A stretch of 64,000 bases of DNA from Nephromyces sp. MM_2019 (GCA_015657535.1 JADHZB010002038.1:62001-126000); one strand, 5' to 3'; positions 36,638 through 50,324 are shown, counted from the stretch's first letter. A program made the numbers and translations. The notes: a model not told the origin generated them from the letters alone.

Positions 36638-39040
36638 ATTTACACTTCAATGAATAATTTCCCCCTCCGTGTATTTTCTTAAATGCAATTATACGCCTAA
36701 GAGTTTAGCTGGAAAATAAAAATCTTCAAGAATAAGTAACCTGGAGAGATTACTTTCGGTTAAGAATATAATTCATAGCTGTTATGAGCGGGTTGAATGT
36801 GTTGCTGCGCAGCATTATTACTAAGCAAAATATCGGTTCCTTAAATCAAGAACAAGAGAAGGAAGTTCGAGATATTTCCAGCTTTCCCTGCAGCTGTTTG
36901 TGCTACCAACGAACTATTTATATTTCGAAAAATAAAGCGCTGCACTCAAGCTCATGGTAATTAACTGCTTCGCTGCAACGAGTATTAATCAATTATTAGA
37001 AGCAAAAAATGATTTTTCGAAAAAATATCCATATGTTCAGGCTAGCTCTAGTAATTTTACGCCCTACGGGTGCTAATTTCACGAAGCAAAATCAAAAGTT
37101 ATAACTTCCTACTACTTCTAGGGGCCCCATGGTTGCAACTTTTTAGCAGGTAGAATCCTATGAATGATTCAAATTATGTCGCGGAATCGTATTTATGATT
37201 GAAAATCAGCAATTGAGATGTTTTACTGCGGATGTTCATTAGCTAGCTTCACTATTACTGAAAAGACTCCGCTTGGCTGTACAATTGATGACAGTTCATT
37301 CGTTGAGGGGAGCCCTGTAATAGCACTTACACAACTAGGGAACAAAGTGGAGTAAATCTTGGATACCTAGACGCAACAGCATTTCGAGCTGAATTGCAGC
37401 GCAGACCACTTTTTTTGCTAGGTTACAGGGCCTCGTTTTGCCATTTTATTAAAAATTTTAGGCGCTGCGGTTTGCTCCTTGGTACATAGGCAAGGCTCTG
37501 TCAAGACCTTAGCGATTCTAGTACTTCGGCATGTATATAGCCAGAGGTTGTAGCAGCATATGAAGCTAATTTTAAGTTTGAAATGTAGGATTGCAAGGTT
37601 GATCCTTAAATGGTATTACCAAAAATTCTTTAGGATATGTGCCATCATAAAGTCGTATTAACATATCCGGTGCTAAGATGATTAAGCTCATGTATAACAT
37701 GTTTAGGTAGAAGTGACTAGGAAGATACGAAACGAAAAACTAGTTTGTACAATTATGAGTTTGAGCGCACCAGCTGATTTCCGATCAGCTAAAATACTTT
37801 CAAAATAGTCTCTCGACAGTTATGTTTTGCAAGTATCAACGCGCGTTCACCTCAACGAGCAATCCAGTTTTTGTTTTATTCATTTGCATTAATGACTGAG
37901 ATTCTTCACGTTATCAAAAAAAGTTATTTAAGATCGCGAACTTCAGCACGCATCTTAAGCACAGCAGGATAAAAAGGATTGTTTATTGTACTGTGTTTTT
38001 ATGGTATGCCGTGGCAACGGGTAAAAAACTTGAGATATCACTAAAAGTAAATGCAGGGAGATTAAATCGTAGCAGCAAACGCTGGAACGCTTCACTATTC
38101 AAAAAATATAAGTATTCAAAGCCTTAACAATATAAAGATTGCACCTCCAATTTCATTATTAGTCCTTTAAGTTGGATTATAATGTATGCAACAGGCACAT
38201 GAATAATTCTTGAACGAAGACCACTCCATTGTCTGCAGGCGAGAGCCGAATCGGGTCGCATATTCTGCTATTCAAAAAATCGCCAAAAAAATTCAGTTTA
38301 AATATGAAATATATACCCATTGTCACATCAGTGTTATATTTGCAGCGACGTAAGTAACTCGAAGAATACTTGCACAGGTCAAAAAGAAAAAATGCCAGCT
38401 GCCTGAAAACGAATAAAAGCCATTATGAAATTTTTCTTTTGTCGAAGACATCACTCGAAAGTCTTCCACACGGTTTGCTCTAAATGCAGTCCTATTTTGG
38501 TTTATGCAGCAATCTAGTATAAGCAATTTGCTACATTTCATTGGGGTATTAAAATATAAGAGGGTATGAAGACTTCTCTCCAGCTAAACTACAAAAAAAG
38601 GAATGCAAGACCCCTAAATAAAGCGCAATAGAATATACGTTTTGCACCCACTATATTGCCAAACCGTGTTAACAAAGCATTTTAAGATATAGTAATAGTA
38701 CAAACTGGTTATAATTTATATGAGGTTTCTTTAGAAGCTTTACCATAGGATTAATTTATCGATTATATGTGTAACAACTATCTTGGGTGCAGCTTTGTAT
38801 GTTCGTAGGCATGCAATCGCATGATCACCGGTGTCTTTGGACCAATCCCTGGGAAATCCAGGTACATAGCTTCGACGTGTGCCTCTGAAATCGTTACAGC
38901 TGCCGCTTCCTCCTCAAATCGTTGTGCCTTAAGTTTCAGTTAGCAAGGTAAGCGTTTGAGCCACTGCCATCTCTTAAATAAGCGCATTTGACTCTGCTAC
39001 TCCGAGGAAATACGCAGTATACAAAACTATCTGCAACACG
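36638..39040. other. Intergenic
   Basis: AT-rich; no supported gene. It should hold the promoter of the ankyrin-repeat gene near its right end. Confidence 0.4.
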
Positions 39041-41915
39041 ATGATGACCTCTAAACTCTGCAAGGCGCTAGAGACAAGCGACTTGAAACTAGTGAGGGAG
39101 ATGCTACAAGCAGGAGCTAATCCTAATTTTTGTCTCCCAGATCGACACAATTGGTACCCGTTACACTTTGGTGTAGTAAGTGGCAATAGCGAAGGTGTTG
39201 TGTCCCTGATTCGGGTAAGTGAAGACAATAAGTTCAAATGTATACCCCATGCGAAGGACTTGTTTTTTCTGTTGGAAATGATGCGACAATTCTTTCTACC
39301 GTGAACTTCCTGTCCACGACATTCATCCCAAGTCTGTACTTGACTATACAACCCTTCTTAAACCTTTCCAGCACGGAGCTTGGCCGGAAGTGTATGAAAC
39401 TGGACATGGATGGAACCCCCTAATGCTTGCTGCGTAGGTGTATTAAGCAAAACTTACTATTCAGCCCAGCGTAATTAAATATTTTATAACTACTAATGAT
39501 GTCTACTTTATTTGCAGCGTGCAGCTGCGCCGTGATCCAGTTTTCATTTGTATCATGAAAGAGTTGCTTCGCGCGGGGGCCGACGTTCACGCCGTAGACC
39601 ATGTAAGATTGGTAGCAGTAATGTCATCCCTTAAACAACTTTTCGTGAATGCCGTCTGGCTTATACTGACCTGCAACCTCACTATCTCGAACTTCTATAC
39701 CAAATGAAAAATTAATTTTCAGAATGGAAATACGGTGATACATATATGTGCCGCCATCGGATCAGCAGACATGCTGGAGTTTATGGTAAAGCAGCATGAT
39801 GCAGACCCATTTTCCCCAGGATGGGGATTTCTTAGTCCGTTGCATTATGCATGCGAGTGTGGATACCTCGATGCAGCCAGGTTGCTCGTTGAGCTGGGTG
39901 CAGATGTTAATGCGATTGACGCGTGCGGGTGGACTCCGCTGCACTGGGCTAACGCGAGAGGAAAGGCGCCTTTGTGCCTTTTCCTGCTCTCCCAGGGAGC
40001 TGTACAATCGGTACAAGATTCTGAGTCAAAGTTACTTTACAACTGCAAAGTCCTCTTTTTGTTGCCAACTCTATATACATGTGCCTTCCCAATATAGTGT
40101 TGCTATTCCACTAATTTTACATGACTTAATAAACTTTTTAATGGTATCAGCGCTCAGCATTACCGCTAGATGTTGCTTCTAAGAAGTTTCAGCATAACTT
40201 AGTTGCCACCTTAATCGAAGGTAAGGTTATTCGACATTGAAGTGTATTACAAAGTCTCGTATGAGCATTTTTAAGCTGTTCCTACTCTCGGAGATTCTCT
40301 TTAGGAATAAACACAGACAATGAGGCGGTGACAGAATACAATGTAACAAAACTTTCGGGGCGACATTCCTTACCCGGCACGCACTGCATTTCGCCGGGTG
40401 ACGAATTTGGCACCAGCGAAGGAAAAGTTGACGTTTCGCTCTCTGTTTTTAAGGCTAATTTCGGTTACTCAGAAGGGTGTCTGGACACGATATCTGTTGA
40501 TGACAGACTTCCTTTGGGATCCCAATATAAAAGTTCCTCAAAATGGGCTTGTGGCTTAACGCCAAAAAAGCTAGCAAGAATACAGCTGCTTTTTGTAGCA
40601 TTCGTTACTTTGCTCTGTATTGCTATATCTGCAATCGATCATTTAGCTCGAGCTATAGTTTTAATCAACCTTAGTCAAGCTTCGAAGCTCAGCTGGGGTA
40701 CCACGCTTTTCCTTTATTTTGTCTCAGCCGCCGTTCTGCAAGGAATGGCCTTCCCGCATACCTTCAATCTTGCATTTCATTACCTAGAGGTGAGTCATAC
40801 ACGCAGCTACTATATGCGCTCAATAGTGGCTTAAACCACTAGAAACTTACTTTTGTTTTTAGCATCCTACGAGCACTCTTGAACATAGCCAAGATATGCT
40901 TTCAAGATGCAACACGGGCTGCCGATGCCGAAAGCCAGGAATGAAGGCTACCAGAGGAGCAAACACAATGTGGAGTTACAAAATAAAAGAGCACATAGAA
41001 ATATTAGTGAGCTGCTCTGTGGTATCGGCATGGTACCTCCTGCGTCTATTTTGTGGCTTTTCTCTGCTGTGCATTTGGTGTGTAACCACGTACATTGGAA
41101 TCACCCTTACCAAGCTTTTCTTATGTTTCCCAGTGCTATTGAGATATTTCACAGCTTGTACCACCGCCTTCACTACTACTCCATTGAACGTTCTACCCGG
41201 CCTACCTGAACTAATTTCTGCCTTTGAGAACAATGTATCCACCAAGAATGTTAGTGAAAATACTCTGCATAACTTGCAGTACCCTTTTCCTCTGCCAAAT
41301 ATTCTGTACGTCATTTTTTTCGCAAATATACACTTTGTCTGCCGGCTTAGCCGTAATTGGTACATTTCTATTGTTAACTATTTCGGAGAAAGAAATCATC
41401 CAGAAGACTTATTCGCGCCTCTGAGTAGCCTGGACGTTAAGGGAAGCCAAGTAGACAAGGAATGCAAACTTAATGAAAAATGCGGGAAATTACACAGTGG
41501 GGCGGTATGCCATACAACATTCAGCGGGGAGGTTGTGATAGATAATGCACACAGGGCCGAGTCCAGCAGTGCAGAAGACAGTTGTGATTGTGAGAACGCA
41601 GGGTCTATCGAACCAGTAGGTGCGTTAGGTGGTGAAGTCCTTGCAGGTTTCGAGGTCCTGAGTAGTCACTCAATTGCTTGTGATTTTGGAGTTGTCTCAA
41701 CCGAAGGGAGCGGTGGTGCTACATCATTCCTTAGCTGTCATCGAAATAGGCAACAAGGGGACCTGCCTAGACACTTTTCATCCCAAGATAAGCCCTGCAA
41801 CTCAAGCCATCGCAATATGCAGAGCATCACAGAAGGTAATATTGCGCATGTAGCTGTTGTGACTGGTAATTACCTAAATGCCCCAATTGAACGACTTGTT
41901 AGCAACCATGCTTAG
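39041..41915 (+). CDS. Ankyrin-repeat multi-pass membrane protein
   Basis: Seven exons chain in phase: 39041-39214, 39372-39433, 39518-39602, 39723-40010, 40193-40220 (28 nt), 40305-40789 and 40863-41915, giving about 724 residues. Ankyrin repeats fill residues 1-215, shown by WYPLHFGVVSGN, GWNPLMLAA, LLRAGADVHAVDHNGNTVI, SPLHYACECGYLDAARLLV and GWTPLHWANARGK. A polar linker follows. Hydrophobic segments occur near 305-323 and 344-361, then several more in exon 7 (ILVSCSVVSAWYLL, LLCIWCVTTYIGI, ILYVIFFANIHFV). The C-terminal 150 residues are polar. This layout resembles ankyrin-type DHHC palmitoyltransferases, but no DHHC Cys-rich domain was found. Exons 1-6 are well supported. Exon 7 rests on a 351-codon open frame; overlapping frames also read as hydrophobic, so its exact course is less sure. 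Confidence 0.72.
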
Positions 41916-42144
41916 AAATGCAAGCTATTGCGGGTACTTTTCCAAGCATCTTGTTAACTCAACAGCTGCAGATGCATTTTGCATTAGCCGTAAAATGGAA
42001 AAGCGGACGTCGGTGTTTTCAGTGTGCCCTTCCTAGTGTATAATTTCGAAACATGTACGGCACCGGATGCATAAGTAGTAGTTATATCGTATTAGAATAA
42101 ACAAGCAGTGCTGTAACTTTTAGTTTGCAGGAAAATTATGAACA

Positions 42145-43655
42145 ATGCCGGGGAGAACAAAAAAAAGTGCCGCCATTCATATTCCGGGGTCATTTAAAAT
42201 TCCAGCAGGTTCCACTGAAAGCCTCATGACCGCCGAGTACTTACTCTACGAGTGGTTCCATGGAATGCTTCAATGCCGATATAATGAGCTGCTGACAGCC
42301 TGGGAACAAATTCTAGATGGCTCTGATGACATAGATGCAGGTGGCTATGTGCATATGGTAACGAGTAAAACGATGCATTTAGCTATATACATGTACATAA
42401 GGTGATTTTGTATGCATATCGAGAGCTATGTGTCAAGCAAGCAATGGGTGACCTGTGGTTGTCGCACCGCAGCCTAATTTTGAAAGCTTTATGTAATAGA
42501 TTAACACAGCTAAATAATAGCCTGAGACGCGACATTTACAGATGAGGTACCACCGGAAGATTTAATATCCATTGAACCTCTTTCTTGCTTTGATGATCTC
42601 TCGTGCGCAATAAGTAACCACGGCGAAGACCGCTCACCAAATAACCTTCGAGTATTTCTCCAAAACAGGGCGCCGCGTTTGCTTGCCTTGTTACCCGAAA
42701 GAAGACAGTATATGTCGATGAAATATATGGATATTGTAGAGAAAGACGAAGAGGTTGGTTATTAAGGTTCGAACGCAATATGCAGACATCGGTCTAACGT
42801 GAAGTAAATTATCGTGTATATGAACAGACCGGCTATCTACTTTGGAAGAAGGAATTCTGGAGACTGCTACATTATTGGAGTGTGCAAACGCCCTTCGATC
42901 TGCTGAACTGTCATAGCACTCTGGGGGATATAGCAGTCGAGCAGCAGTCCAGCAGCCGTATCAACCATACCTCTCATTCGACCATGCAGACCATACCCCA
43001 GTCTTCGAGAGAGATGGTCATTACAAAGGCATCGGAGACTGGCATTGAAAAGACAACACTATCAAGCCAATCCTCCGATAATAATATCAACAGTGAACTA
43101 AATGAGACATTAACGGGCCATAACTCTTTATACAAAATATCGATGCATGCGCGCTGGCCCAGTATCGTCGAAATGCCAAACATTGTATCTGATTCCACCA
43201 GTCAATGTTCTGGAATGCATGAAAGTCTTATCACCGTTGGAAACAAAACTAGTTCAGAGCTAGATCCACCAGCGTCAAGAAAGCTAGCACGGTGCTTAGC
43301 TTCAGGAATCTGCTCCAACATTTTCATTGTGAGCATCACGTCAGAATGCGTTCTAGGTAGTTTATTCTTTGTGGCCTATTTTGCTGTATGCGCTGGATAC
43401 GGAGGACTTAGGGGTTTAAGTATTCCAGCCGCAGTGTCAGCCGCCGGGTCATGCGTAAACATTCGAGATTTGCTAAATTTATACACACCTAGTACTTTAC
43501 TTATACCAAGAGATTGCTTTAACGAGACTACACAAAATGAGAGACTATCTTTGAGCATTGTATTAGCATGTTTTTTGGCTGCCCTAAATTTTTTATACTC
43601 ATGCTTTATACTTTTTTCAAGAACTCATGAAGCGTATTACTGTTGTTTTAACTAG
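42145..43655 (+). CDS. Two-helix membrane protein, unknown family
   Basis: Three exons: 42145-42340, 42542-42753 and 42828-43655, giving 411 residues. The start ATG follows an in-frame TGA, and an acceptor (TTTGCAG) ends just upstream at about 42129, so a 5' UTR intron is likely. Exon 2 carries no ATG-led ORF but reads DEVPPEDLISIEPLSCFDDL and RAPRLLALLPERRQYMSMKY without stops. Exon 3 begins TGYLLWKKEFWRLLHYWSVQ, followed by a Ser/Thr-rich linker. Two hydrophobic helices lie near residues 299-326 and 376-400, separated by a loop with Cys and a possible N-glycosylation site (NETT). The donor after exon 2 (GTTGGT) is weak. No family is recognised. It starts about 230 bp after the ankyrin gene on the same strand; a single larger gene is unlikely because of the in-frame stop. 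Confidence 0.6.
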
Positions 43656-46600
43656 TTGGCATCGCATCGTAACGAACGTAGCACTTTGATGTTTTTATTA
43701 ACTAAAATTAAAGCGGGAAGTTGGCCGTCTTAGAGCTATCGGAATTTCTTCTAATCTACAAATTTAAGCTTTATTTTGAAACTGGGTAACTATGATGCAG
43801 CAGAGATAACTGAATTAACATCAATTGATTAATAATGTACTTGCTAAATGAATTGAAGTATAATTATCAACTTGCACAAGTTAGCTTCATTGTTTCTTGC
43901 CTTTTTGCTTAACTACTGTCTATGGTTGATAAAATTGCTCGCTTCGATATGTTTCGATAAGGCTCATTTGTAACCATGCAATGGTTAAAAGCTTTACTTC
44001 ATTTCTTACCTTTCACTGAGTATTACGATATTAAAACAATAAGTTGACTGCGCCAAAACACATTATAAAGAAAAAATGTGCGGAAGTGTTGTTGAAATAT
44101 TGCCGCGCTTACTCAAAAATATTTTTGCGGCTAAGGATCATATAGCCTAATTTTATAGTTAGAGTTTGTTCATGCTGTTGCTAAACATAACTGGGGAGGA
44201 TGCTTTGAACATGTAAGTTTCACCTTTCCTTGTGCATAAGATTGAAGTGCTAAAAAAATTGTGTTACTACGATTAGCGGCAAGAAGGCATGCAAACCTGA
44301 AGCATACTTTGGTTGATAATCTTAAAAAAAAAAATCGCAAATTTTTAGGAATATTATCTGTACTGATCTTACCATGCAGGTTTTGAGGGCATGCCCAATT
44401 GCAGTATGGTTAACGCATGCTGTACCAGCATTACATTTATAACCTTTCGAAGGCATGGAAGTATATTCTTTGCGTGCTGCACGTGAAAGGGTAGCTAAGT
44501 TTTGTATAATGCACACTAAATAAGGTATTTTAGTAGCATTCCAAAGAAGCATCAAAGTAATTACGCCACGATTTTTAAGTATATAAACTGCTCAAATTTA
44601 CACCTTTTTTTAACTTAAATATGAAATAATAAGTTTAGCGTTTTATCCTTGAAGTATTATACCAGCTTGAAATTTTTGCATTATCTCAAAAACCGTGATA
44701 TACTTGATTTTCGCTACTAAAGGCCTGCGAGTTTAAGCACCTATGAAAAGCTTAAAAGCAACGGCACCGGAAAAGCATCATATACGATAAAATATTGAGC
44801 CTTCTAGTTTATTAAATGGCTTTTTCTGACTATCGATTAAACGCAAAATTCCTGTAAATATATCGCATATATATCTGTCAAGTAAAATGAAATATATAGG
44901 TATACATGCTGAAGCAGAGCGCAATGTTGTGGTGCTAGTTTTTTAGCTATAAACCAAAAAGTTGGCTTCAAAGCATCTCAGGTTGTTACATAGCGATCAT
45001 TCTGGGTTTTTTCTTGTTCAAAATGCTGGAAGAATTGCTTCTGAACAGGCGTCGGATATCGCGCAGCCAAAATACCCTCAAACTCTTAAGAATAATGCAA
45101 TTGATGTTTAAAGGCTAATAACAGCGCTGCAACTGCAAATAACATGAAGCATAGCACTAGACAAAAAATGAGAGCTGCACTACAACAGCATTTACCTATA
45201 AATCATAAGTGATAAAGCAATAGACTTGGAGACTTGATGTTTTCGCTAGCCAAAATAGCATAGATCAAATGCCACTTCCTGCAACTTTTGGTTTATATAA
45301 TATTTGTTTGTAGAATTAGCATCTTACCATCTTTACCTCAGAATATATGCTTCAAGCGTGCAACGCACACTCAGATCGTGCCTTGTCACACATGTGATAA
45401 AACATAACTTATAATATAATATACCCAAAAGATAATTTTTGCTGTATCCGAAGACTTAAAATCCGTAACTTCAACCTTTTCATGTAATGAGTAGACCTTT
45501 AAACTTCATTAATATTGCTAGCCTGGCAACAACTCAACCTATTGTACTTCGTAGTAGAAAAAATTTCAGGATATTTTTTCGTGACCCTTAGCAATAGAAT
45601 GTATCACAGCAATCTTTACGATAATCTGGGGCTAAAATATTTGAGAAAACATTTGTAAGGTTTAGGGAATATTAGTTAAGTGGGCAAGCGTAGGGCGTGC
45701 ATCCTGGGAAAAAATAGATACATTGCGGAGCTCATTATAAATGCTTGCATTTTAAGCAATGAAAAATTATTCAAGAGAAACAGCTCAAATGCAATGCAAC
45801 CATGAAATATTTTTTTGCCCTAATCATAATATGGATAAGCTGCAACCGTTGCTAAAGTGGTGACCTGCGTCTACATGCTCATATTTTATTAGCTGAAAAT
45901 TTTATTTTTAATCAGTAAAATAGTTAACTCAAAATAAAAAAGTAGATGCTTTATTGGCCACTACGCGATATTGCCCTCCATCTCTGACTATCCCAGTGGT
46001 AATACTTCCGCGGTGCAGCACATGAATGTTTTTATCTTAACAACGAATAATAGCATCAAAACGAGTAGGAAATTAACATTTTTTAAATGCATACAGCATT
46101 CAATGCTGTTATATTTACTTTATAGTTTTTGGAAGGCGCAGCTTCAATAACAGGCGCAAACACTTTTGTTTCTTTATTCAGGAGTGTGGTAATTTTTTCT
46201 AAAATAAGCTTTCAGCATTGTGAATTTTACCATGCCTCCTACCACTTTTAAGGTCAATCCTTACTCTTACAGCATGAATATATGAAATAACTATGCTGCA
46301 TAGCGTTATTTTTCTAACAGACTTTCCTGAGCTTGTTTGAAAGGAATGTTTAAGCCGTTATAGGCCTTTAAAACGCGATGTGGGGAAAGTATGCGCTAGT
46401 TCAGTGAAAAAGCTTCAAGTTGTTTTTCAACGTTAAAATTTGTACCAAAAAAAGCATATCCGGTATATATAATTTGACAGGTTACAGAGTGCATATACTT
46501 CAATTTATCCATCTTATCTACATTACCCTGGATCTACAACAGAGTAACTTAGAGAGATCTCAAAGCTTCTTTATCAAAAGTGCTCAACAATGATTTGTAT

Positions 46601-49600
46601 TAAAATCACTGCATAGCCCAGTAAACTTATAACACGCACACAGAATGTCTCCACATATCTTAAAAAACTCAAAATAGTCACTTATCATAAAATGATATAG
46701 TACCCTTTGTATTTAGTCAGGCCCCAATAGTTTTTAGTGTGCTGAATTTTTTTGCTATTAATTTGAGTTTTTCTTGCCTCTGTGCAGTCATCTAAGTTTA
46801 GTATATACTTGAATTAGCAGAACAAAATTCTTTTAACCAAAATTGTAAAATAGGTGAGGATCAGAAGATATTTCAAAAACTAAAAGCAAGAAATCGTGTT
46901 TCGCATTAAAATTTTTTTGATTTATTAAGTTGCACTGGAGGGAAAAGTCAAGGCGCAAAGCATGTATGCTTCACAAAGGAAACATCAAAGTAATATTGCA
47001 ACAAGCCAAAAATTTCGCATTACGAAAGTTTAGGTAGTTAGAAAAGTTCTCTATGTTTCAGTTAATTTTTATAGTTTTTACAATGCTTGAAAGAAATTAG
47101 ACATGCTATATCAGAAATGAGCCCGTCTTTGAAAATTTCCCATATTTTCTTGAACCAATATTTTTAATGCAAAACTCTTTAAATTTTCTAAAAAATTAGA
47201 TGAAATTCACTCCTTTTTGGTTGTAATAAAACTAGAAGACTTTTACCGTCGTGTAAAATTTTATAAGGTTAATTCCGCCACTCCATATTTTGCAAATAAA
47301 TATTATATGCAGAGCGCTTTAAATCTTATTGTGGTAGATAGTTGGAGTGGCTGTTTGAACCTGAATTTTTTGCTACCAATTATGTGCGTACTAAATTTTT
47401 TGCTACCTAAAGATGCCACAAAAAATTGAGATTCAGGTTGAAACCTGTATTTAGAAAAAAAAATAAGTTATCGCAAAAGATCTTTTTTAGCCAACTAAAT
47501 AAAGCGAGATTCATAATTTTACGCTGTTTATATAAGCTTGTATTACTCTGGTTTATCGACATAATGTATGCTCACAAATTTAAAAACGGAATCTTTTCTC
47601 TTACAAGCACATTTTCGGAATATCATTATTATAATCTAGGAAGTATTTATAACTCTGATTTGAAAATCTTAACTTAAAATAAACCAAGTCAAGAATGCAC
47701 CTACAAAAAAAATAAACTTTTATAAAAAGCTAATACTTAATGCAGCTTTCATAATTTTTTTAACAAGCTACTCTTAAAAATACTGCATCTATCAAGTTTC
47801 ACTATACTCAGTCTCAGTGTGCGACATAATATTCAAAAAAATGTAAAGCTGCAAGCCTTAAGAAAAATATTGTTGGCTATACGATGCTTCGTTCCTCTTA
47901 ACCACGTGTTAAATCAGATAAGCTGTTGCTCTCTTAACTCATTTTTCACTACGAATGCAGAAAGTGGCTTTATATTTTCTTTGTGTACTACCACTCAGTC
48001 CAACGTTTTACCATTTTTTATTACCTTCAATTTTCCCAATTCTTACTTCCAAAAACTTTTTGACGCCACACCTGACTTTTTTGCCAAAGTGAATAAGGTG
48101 ATAGCGTAAGAAATACTCCACTGCCAATTAAAGTGACTTTTGCTTTTTTGAAAAAACGCGAAACAATTTTATGAATTTCTCAAGTAAATTCCGAGCGCTT
48201 TCTTATTGAAACTATAAAAAGCTTTTGAGGCAAACGGACAGTGCATTCTAGATGTAGATCTTATCTCATGATGTAGTTTCAAATGTGAGTTGTATGGATG
48301 CAATTTATTTTACTAATTCGAACTCCCTTATATTATAAGTACAATGATATATTTTCTTAGGAGTTTTGGTGTTGGCAATGTGGTTTAAGATTTTTCCCAA
48401 CAAATTTACATATTTAAATTTTTGATTCGAATAACATACGCGGTAAACTTTGGTTTTTCTTTTATTTTACCCTCGAAAATATATTATCAAAATTTTACTC
48501 TAGCAGCCACTGTGGTAATTAAGTGACAGATATAAAACAAAACCAATAGCATCTTAAGCGCCTAAGTGAAAAAGCTTAGAATAATATGACGCTTCGCTTT
48601 ATTGTTTGCATACTTTTATTCTCGAAAATTACGCACCATGGATGTATATTATAGGTGAAAAAACCTTTATATCTTAATTTTCAAAAATAAACGTTCTTGC
48701 AAAGTATTTCTTAGCCATTTTTTTGTAAATCCTATTTTATGATGCTGATAAAATGGATGATCAACAATTTTTCTCCAATAAACAAAATTTTGCCGCTATT
48801 ATGCAAGCAATGCTAGAGGTAGCGGCTTCTTTAACTTGAAGCCACACACTTCTAGGTATGGCGTGGAGGAGGTCAAGCGAAATTTGTTGAGCATCGTACA
48901 TAGCGTAGCATGTGACTATAAATCCTTTAAGAAAAATCAAACTAATGAAAACAGGAAGGATGGAATTATTTTAACGCGCACTGTGGCCGGATTTTGAACT
49001 GCACTATCGTATAAAGCATGCCTTGCGCACCCAAATGAATGGCACGTACTGACATAGCACGTATGCAGATAAATAATAGCTTTTAAGCTTTTTTCAGTTC
49101 CGTGCTAGTACTCTTTTATTGCTGCGCGTACAGTTGTAATACCTCTGTTCACTATGTTGATCTTCAAACGAAGAATTTTTCAAATTAAAAGCTATATGCT
49201 AATTTAACTTGACGGCCAGCACTAAGACGCTACTTAATCTTATGTCTAAATTCAAGGTTCAAACCCAATTTATTGGAATCCAGTTTTTTTAAGCTTCTTT
49301 TTCCGCGTAGGGACATAAATGCTTTCACAGTGCAGCCTGAAACAAATTTTCAGCCTTTTGTTACCCATGAATTTACGAAGAAAACACGCTGAATTCATTT
49401 ACGTATTCTGTACTTTCCAGGTTCGCAATCCCTCGTCTGGTGTCAAAAAATTGGTACCAAATTAGAAAATAAGACATACTGGATGTTTCCTGGCCATACC
49501 TTAATGTCAGACGAAGGCTCAACGTCTTTAAAAGCAGCACCATCAGGACATTTCAAGGTGCCGCAATCCTAATTCTTGCTGTGGAACCAGTAGTCAATGA

Positions 49601-49815
49601 AAAATCAATCGGTGACCATACCGTGTAACAGAAGTTCCCTGGGGGCAACTTCGCAACGTTGATTTCCGCACATATAGTGTGCAAAATCTGAAAAGGTTTA
49701 GTTGCTGCGGTTAGGCCTGTTTGGCGACTATTGGTTAGATATTTTTCAAAACTCGGACAAGATTTGCTATTAAGTTTTGAAAGTTCGTTTCAGGAATAAG
49801 TGGTACAGTGCCATT
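43656..49815. other. Very AT-rich gene desert, about 6 kb
   Basis: No credible gene on either strand. Runs of A, T and mixed AT sequence dominate, and the few ORFs (47217-47429, 47426-47677, 47819-48109) have AT-driven composition. It could be long intergenic DNA or a structural element such as a centromere; see findings. Confidence 0.55.
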
Positions 49816-50084
49816 ATGGCAGCTGCTAACCGGCTATTTCGTCAGCTCCGTTTATCTTACCACTACTGCCGAGCAAAGAAACCGTGCTTGTTGGTTTGGG
49901 CAACCTTCAAACAAAAGTGATTATGATAATCCGATCTTGTGTTCCAACACTTGCCTACCATACCATCTGTCTCAAAAAATAAAGTTATTGCTAATAACTT
50001 TCGATTACTGCTAAACAAAAACGCGTAAACCTTCATCTCCCGTGGGTAGTAATCTTGAAGTCACGATCAGCGCGTATTCCAAGG
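49816..50084 (+). CDS. Candidate LYR-motif-like small protein
   Basis: An ATG at 49816 opens MAAANRLFRQLRLSYHYCRA, followed by a basic and aromatic stretch (VWATFKQ). A phase-2 GTGATT donor after 49915 can join an acceptor (CGATCAG) near 50069. This extends the frame to a FKQNAYSK-like segment and a stop near 50110. The LFRQLRL start and an FxxN ending recall complex I LYR-motif proteins of mitochondria, but the model is shorter than that family (80-100 residues). Treat it as a weak suggestion. Confidence 0.25.
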
Positions 50085-50114
50085 CTGAAATATATTTCCA
50101 AGCTTTTTAGTGGT

Positions 50115-50324
50115 TTAATTAAGCCCGAAAGCATCGCATAACAGTGTGTACGTAATTGTGTGAATTTTTTCTTTCAAAAATTGTTCTCTAGTTATGTAAC
50201 CCAGGTCACTACTTTTGATTAAAACCCAGCATATATAAGTTACTGCTCCCAATAAATTAAGCGTGCTCCCGGAATCAATGGAGATACTGCGAGGTTTGCG
50301 TTTATGAGTGCGAGGTGCTATCAC
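50115..50324 (-). CDS. Candidate 69-codon ORF with one membrane helix
   Basis: An ATG-led minus-strand frame begins MIAPRTHKRKPRSISID, then has a hydrophobic segment (LNLLGAVTYICWVLI) and a polar tail ending LCDAFGLN. A basic N-terminus followed by one helix is typical of small organelle membrane proteins. No family is recognised. Confidence 0.35.
   Translation of the reverse strand: MIAPRTHKRKPRSISIDSGSTLNLLGAVTYICWVLIKSSDLGYITREQFLKEKIHTITYTLLCDAFGLN

Noticed and set aside
39420..39433. In-frame stop TAG after the second ankyrin exon
   Set aside because: The donor GTAGGT lies two bases earlier and removes it, restoring phase 2 with the next exon.
40907..41209. 100-codon ORF overlapping exon 7 of the ankyrin gene in another frame
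   Set aside because: It is contained within the much longer 351-codon frame that joins exon 6 in phase.
49257..49285. B-box-like GGTTCAAACCC
   Set aside because: The T-stem does not pair and no matching A box or acceptor stem was found.
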